Shown: positions 34,754-36,953 of the stretch, piece after piece
Layout of the letters: each line of letters starts with the position of its first letter
Position numbering within the stretch: position 1 is the first letter of the stretch
NCBI RefSeq assembly: GCF_001189245.1
Contig: NZ_LFIQ01000024.1
Location: forward strand, 89,048-126,000
Source of the DNA: Bradyrhizobium pachyrhizi
GTDB lineage: Bacteria; Pseudomonadota; Alphaproteobacteria; Rhizobiales; Xanthobacteraceae
Length of the DNA stretch: 36,953 nucleotides
Reading direction: 5' to 3'
Program-made: the position numbers and the translations under genes
The notes under the pieces: model-generated
Databases searched by the model: none
The model's input: the letters and a program-made list of their open reading frames with translations, nothing else
Told to the model about the DNA's origin: nothing

Positions 34754-35653
34754 TCAGGGCGCGGCGTGCGCCGTTGTGCCGAGCCAGCTTCGGAACGCGG
34801 AGAGCTTTGGCGTATCGGCGCGTCCCTGCGGCGAAACCAGGTAGAAGCCGGCGTCGGCCGGCAGCGCGATCTTGAAGGGAACCACGAGGCGACCCTTGGC
34901 GATGTCGTCCTGCACATAGGAGGTGCGGCCCATCGCGATGCCGATGCCGTCGATCGCGGCCTGGATCGTCACGAACAGCAGGTCGAAGGTGACGCCGGGC
35001 TGCTTGGAAATATCGGTCGGCAGCCCCGCCGCAGTCAGCCACAGCCGCCAGTCGTCGCTGTTGGCGTTGCTGGTGTGCAGGAGCGTGTGATCCCTGAGGT
35101 CTTCAGGGCATTTCAGCGGCCTGGTTCCCTGCAGCAGCGACGGACTGCACACCGGAAACAGCTCATCCGCCATCAACCAATCTGCACGCAGGCCCGCCCA
35201 TTGGCCGCGGCCATAGCGGATCGCCGCATCGACCTTGTCGCGCTGGAAGTCGACCAGGCTGGTCGAGGTAGTGATGCGAACGTCGATGCCGGAATGCGCC
35301 TCCTGGAAGGCCGACAGCCGCGGCAGTAGCCATTTGGCGGCAAGCGATGCCAGCGTCGAGACCGTCAGCACGTGATCGTCGTCCCTGCGCAGCAGGCGAT
35401 CGGTGGCGAGCCTGAGGTCGTTGAAGGCGGCCCGGACGCCGGGAAGGTATTCGGCAGCCTCCGGCGTCAGGCTCAGCGAGCGGTTCTGGCGGACGAACAG
35501 GCGGACGCCGAGTTCCTCCTCCAGCCGCCGGATCTGATGGCTGATCGCGGTCTGCGTCACGTTCAGTTCGGAAGCCGCCAGCGTGAAGCTCATATGCCGC
35601 GCGGCGGCCTCGAACGCCCTCAGGCCATTCAGCGAAGGCAGGCGGCTGGTCAT
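34754..35653 (-). CDS. LysR-family transcriptional regulator (GcvA-like)
   Basis: A 299-residue regulator with an N-terminal HTH (LPSLNGLRAFEAAARHMSFTLAASELNVTQTAISHQIRRLEEELG), characteristic of GcvA-type LysR proteins, and an effector domain containing VDAAIRYGRGQW and DGIGIAMGRTSY. It is transcribed in the same direction as the tcu genes, 272 bp upstream, and is divergent from a DUF1127 gene. It could control either the tcu operon, like TcuR, or the DUF1127/GNAT pair; a dyad in its own promoter favours the divergent pair and autoregulation. The family is certain, the target is open. Confidence 0.92.
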   Translation of the reverse strand: MTSRLPSLNGLRAFEAAARHMSFTLAASELNVTQTAISHQIRRLEEELGVRLFVRQNRSLSLTPEAAEYLPGVRAAFNDLRLATDRLLRRDDDHVLTVSTLASLAAKWLLPRLSAFQEAHSGIDVRITTSTSLVDFQRDKVDAAIRYGRGQWAGLRADWLMADELFPVCSPSLLQGTRPLKCPEDLRDHTLLHTSNANSDDWRLWLTAAGLPTDISKQPGVTFDLLFVTIQAAIDGIGIAMGRTSYVQDDIAKGRLVVPFKIALPADAGFYLVSPQGRADTPKLSAFRSWLGTTAHAAP

Positions 35654-35673
35654 TCCTGGAGTGTCTCCAAATA

Positions 35674-35690
35674 CATGACTTTAATTCATG
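35674..35690. promoter_or_regulatory. LysR-type dyad in the gcvA-like/DUF1127 divergent promoter
   Basis: CATGA (35674-35678) and TCATG (35686-35690) flank an AT-rich CTTTAAT. The core contains T-N11-A, the LysR-box signature. Its centre is about 29 bp upstream of the LysR start and about 90 bp upstream of the DUF1127 start. Confidence 0.5.
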
Positions 35691-35771
35691 CGAAACGGTA
35701 CAAAGTGTCGTTTGTGAGCGGGCTGAATAGCTCCGATATTAGCGCCAACAGGTTACCGATAGGAGCCGCAG

Positions 35772-35990
35772 ATGTCCATTTTCACGCATGAATCGATGAC
35801 AAATAATCATACCCAAAATCATCACGCATCGGGCCTGCTGAACCAGGTCGGCGAGACCCTTCACGTCTGGTGGGAGCGCTACGAACGCCGCCGCGAGTTG
35901 TCGCAGTGGACCGAGCGCGACCTGCACGACATCGGCATGTCCCGCAGCGACATCGTGTTCGAAACCGAGAAGCCGTTCTGGCGGGCCTGA
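35772..35990 (+). CDS. DUF1127 domain-containing small protein
   Basis: A 72-residue basic/acidic small protein. Its C-terminal half, WWERYERRRELSQWTERDLHDIGMSRSDI, is the DUF1127 domain, with the hallmark L.DIG.SR.DI. The N-terminal 30 residues are polar and histidine-rich (MTNNHTQNHHASG). The start is supported by AGGAGCC a few bases ahead. DUF1127 proteins in other alphaproteobacteria affect RNA turnover, stress responses and carbon/nitrogen metabolism. It is divergent from a GcvA-like regulator and followed by a GNAT gene, probably as one transcript. Confidence 0.9.
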   Translation: MSIFTHESMTNNHTQNHHASGLLNQVGETLHVWWERYERRRELSQWTERDLHDIGMSRSDIVFETEKPFWRA

Positions 35991-36061
35991 GAAGGACGCC
36001 ACCGCTGGCGTCGCCTCGATCGAGGGACGCCAGCCCAATTTCTTCACCCGAGGAGCGTGTC

Positions 36062-36685
36062 ATGGTTGCGCTGCATCTCGACGATCTCAAGCAATACTCT
36101 GACGTGCTGCGCGCCAAGAACGGCAGCGAGGTCAAGGTGCGCTTCGTCGAGCCGCGCGACCGCGAGGAGCTGCAGAGCTACATCCGCTCGCTCTCCGCGG
36201 GATCCCGTTACAACCGCTTCCTGGGCGCGTTGAGCGAGCTGCCGAAGACGGAGCTCGAGCGTTTCATCCATGTCGGCGAGGCTGACCGGTTCACGGTGGT
36301 CGCGACGATGCTGGTCGATGGCTTTGAGACCATCGTCGGCGAAGCCCGCTACGCCTTCCATGCCGATAATTCGAGCGTCGAGTTCGGCCTGTCGATCGAT
36401 GACCGGTGGCAGGGCAACGGCATCGGCAAGGCGCTGCTCAGGAATCTCGAATGCCGCGCGGCGTCCTTCGGAGCCGCGCGCATCTTCGGCGACACACTGC
36501 GTTCCAATGCGACGATGATCGGCCTCGCCCGGAAGTTGGGCTACGCCTTCAGCCAGAGCCCCGGCGACTGGAAGCTGGTGCGCTTCGTGAAAGAGATCCA
36601 CGTCGAACCGCAAGACATTCCCTGTGCCAGCTGGCGGCTTGCCGCCACTTCCCGCTCGGCCGCGATGTCCTCGCTTGCGGTTTGA
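36062..36685 (+). CDS. GNAT-family N-acetyltransferase
   Basis: A 207-residue acetyltransferase with the acetyl-CoA loop in EFGLSIDDRWQGNGIGKALLRNLE (QGNGIG, motif A) and the following ASFGAARIFGDTLRSNATMIGLARKLGY. The N-terminal EVKVRFVEPRDREELQSYIRSLSAGSRYNRFLG resembles GNAT domains found fused to acyl-CoA synthetases that acetylate proteins, but here it stands alone. ATG 36062 has GAGGAGCG ahead. It starts 71 bp after the DUF1127 stop and is closed by a strong terminator. Confidence 0.9.
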   Translation: MVALHLDDLKQYSDVLRAKNGSEVKVRFVEPRDREELQSYIRSLSAGSRYNRFLGALSELPKTELERFIHVGEADRFTVVATMLVDGFETIVGEARYAFHADNSSVEFGLSIDDRWQGNGIGKALLRNLECRAASFGAARIFGDTLRSNATMIGLARKLGYAFSQSPGDWKLVRFVKEIHVEPQDIPCASWRLAATSRSAAMSSLAV

Positions 36686-36691
36686 CTGACT

Positions 36692-36728
36692 GGCCCGGTT
36701 CTGGCCCCTCCAGAACCGGGCCCTTTTC
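36692..36728 (+). terminator. Rho-independent terminator after the GNAT gene
   Basis: A perfect 13-bp stem, GGCCCGGTTCTGG (36692-36704) / CCAGAACCGGGCC (36710-36722), with a CCCCT loop, is followed by CTTTTCTC. It begins 6 bp past the GNAT stop. Confidence 0.9.
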
Positions 36729-36764
36729 TCTAGCCCGTGCCTTTGCCGCGATTTCCGCTCGTCA

Positions 36765-36840
36765 TGCGCGGGCTCGACCCGCGCATCCATCGAGCGAAAG
36801 CGTTTCTTTCGATGGATTGCCGGGTCAAGCCCGGCAACGA
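36765..36840. repeat. Multi-stem palindromic intergenic element
   Basis: Three adjacent inverted repeats: GCGCGGG/CCCGCGC, ATCCATCGA (36785-36793) / TCGATGGAT (36809-36817), and GCCGGG/CCCGGC. It lies between the convergent GNAT gene and the gene at the right edge. Confidence 0.75.
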
Positions 36841-36844
36841 CGGA

Positions 36845-36953
36845 TCAGGCTTCCTCCGTAAAATCCGTCGACGTCGCCACCGTCCGCCATTCCGCGAGCT
36901 CCCTCGCGACGAACGCATTCTTGGTCTCGATCCGCTCCACGGTGTCGCTGCCG
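36845..36953 (-). CDS. C-terminal end of an unidentified gene (truncated by window)
   Basis: An open frame of 35 codons enters from the right edge and stops at TGA (36845-36847). The residues include DTVERIETKNAFVARELAEW and end in STDFTEEA. Third-codon positions are mostly G or C, as expected of a real gene here. The amphipathic ARELAEWRTVA block is faintly like the tail of TctC/Bug binding proteins, which would fit the tcu genes nearby, but this is too short to assign. Confidence 0.55.
   Translation of the reverse strand, partial: GSDTVERIETKNAFVARELAEWRTVATSTDFTEEA

Overview
The window looks like chromosomal DNA of a Bradyrhizobium-type alphaproteobacterium (Nitrobacteraceae). Evidence: high GC with strong G/C third-position bias, many ABC importers, amidohydrolases and GcvA-type LysR regulators, a DUF1127 gene, and intergenic nested palindromes of the kind common in Rhizobiales. 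I see no tRNA, rRNA, insertion sequence, phage gene or CRISPR array. The assignment rests on overall resemblance, not on a database match.

Layout, left to right. (1) 1-3893: end of a branched-chain-type ABC importer (livF, cut by the window edge), an AMP-forming acyl-CoA ligase and a LivK-type binding protein, probably one uptake-and-activation operon. (2) 4040-11885: a surface module. A LapG-like periplasmic cysteine protease is divergent from a 1388-residue FecR/VCBS-repeat protein with a type I secretion tail. A CHASE2 adenylate/guanylate cyclase follows it. The 595-bp divergent intergenic carries two CRP-like dyads. (3) 12050-21317: a peptide-type ABC importer with two paralogous, divergently transcribed binding proteins. 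Each has a well-matched sigma-54 (-24/-12) promoter. The rightward operon also holds an AtzG-like small protein and an AtzE/GatA-type amidase, which suggests import and deamidation of a nitrogen-containing solute. (4) 21415-23228: LysR regulator divergent from a thioesterase-like gene. (5) 23379-26437: type I secretion ATPase (PrtD-type) and HlyD-type adaptor. (6) 26602-30482: PncC/CinA-C protein, then two paralogous amidohydrolases with a Rieske protein, then a methyltransferase. (7) 30522-34481: tcuB, tcuA and a tcuC-like MFS gene (tricarballylate/citrate-type utilisation). (8) 34754-36953: a GcvA-like LysR gene divergent from a DUF1127 small protein and a GNAT acetyltransferase, a clear intrinsic terminator, and the end of an unidentified leftward gene.

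The two most interesting units are the adhesin/protease/cyclase module, whose promoter region suggests a cAMP-CRP loop, and the twin sigma-54 promoters controlling the ABC importer/amidase operon. Protein families were assigned by reading motifs; no searches were run.
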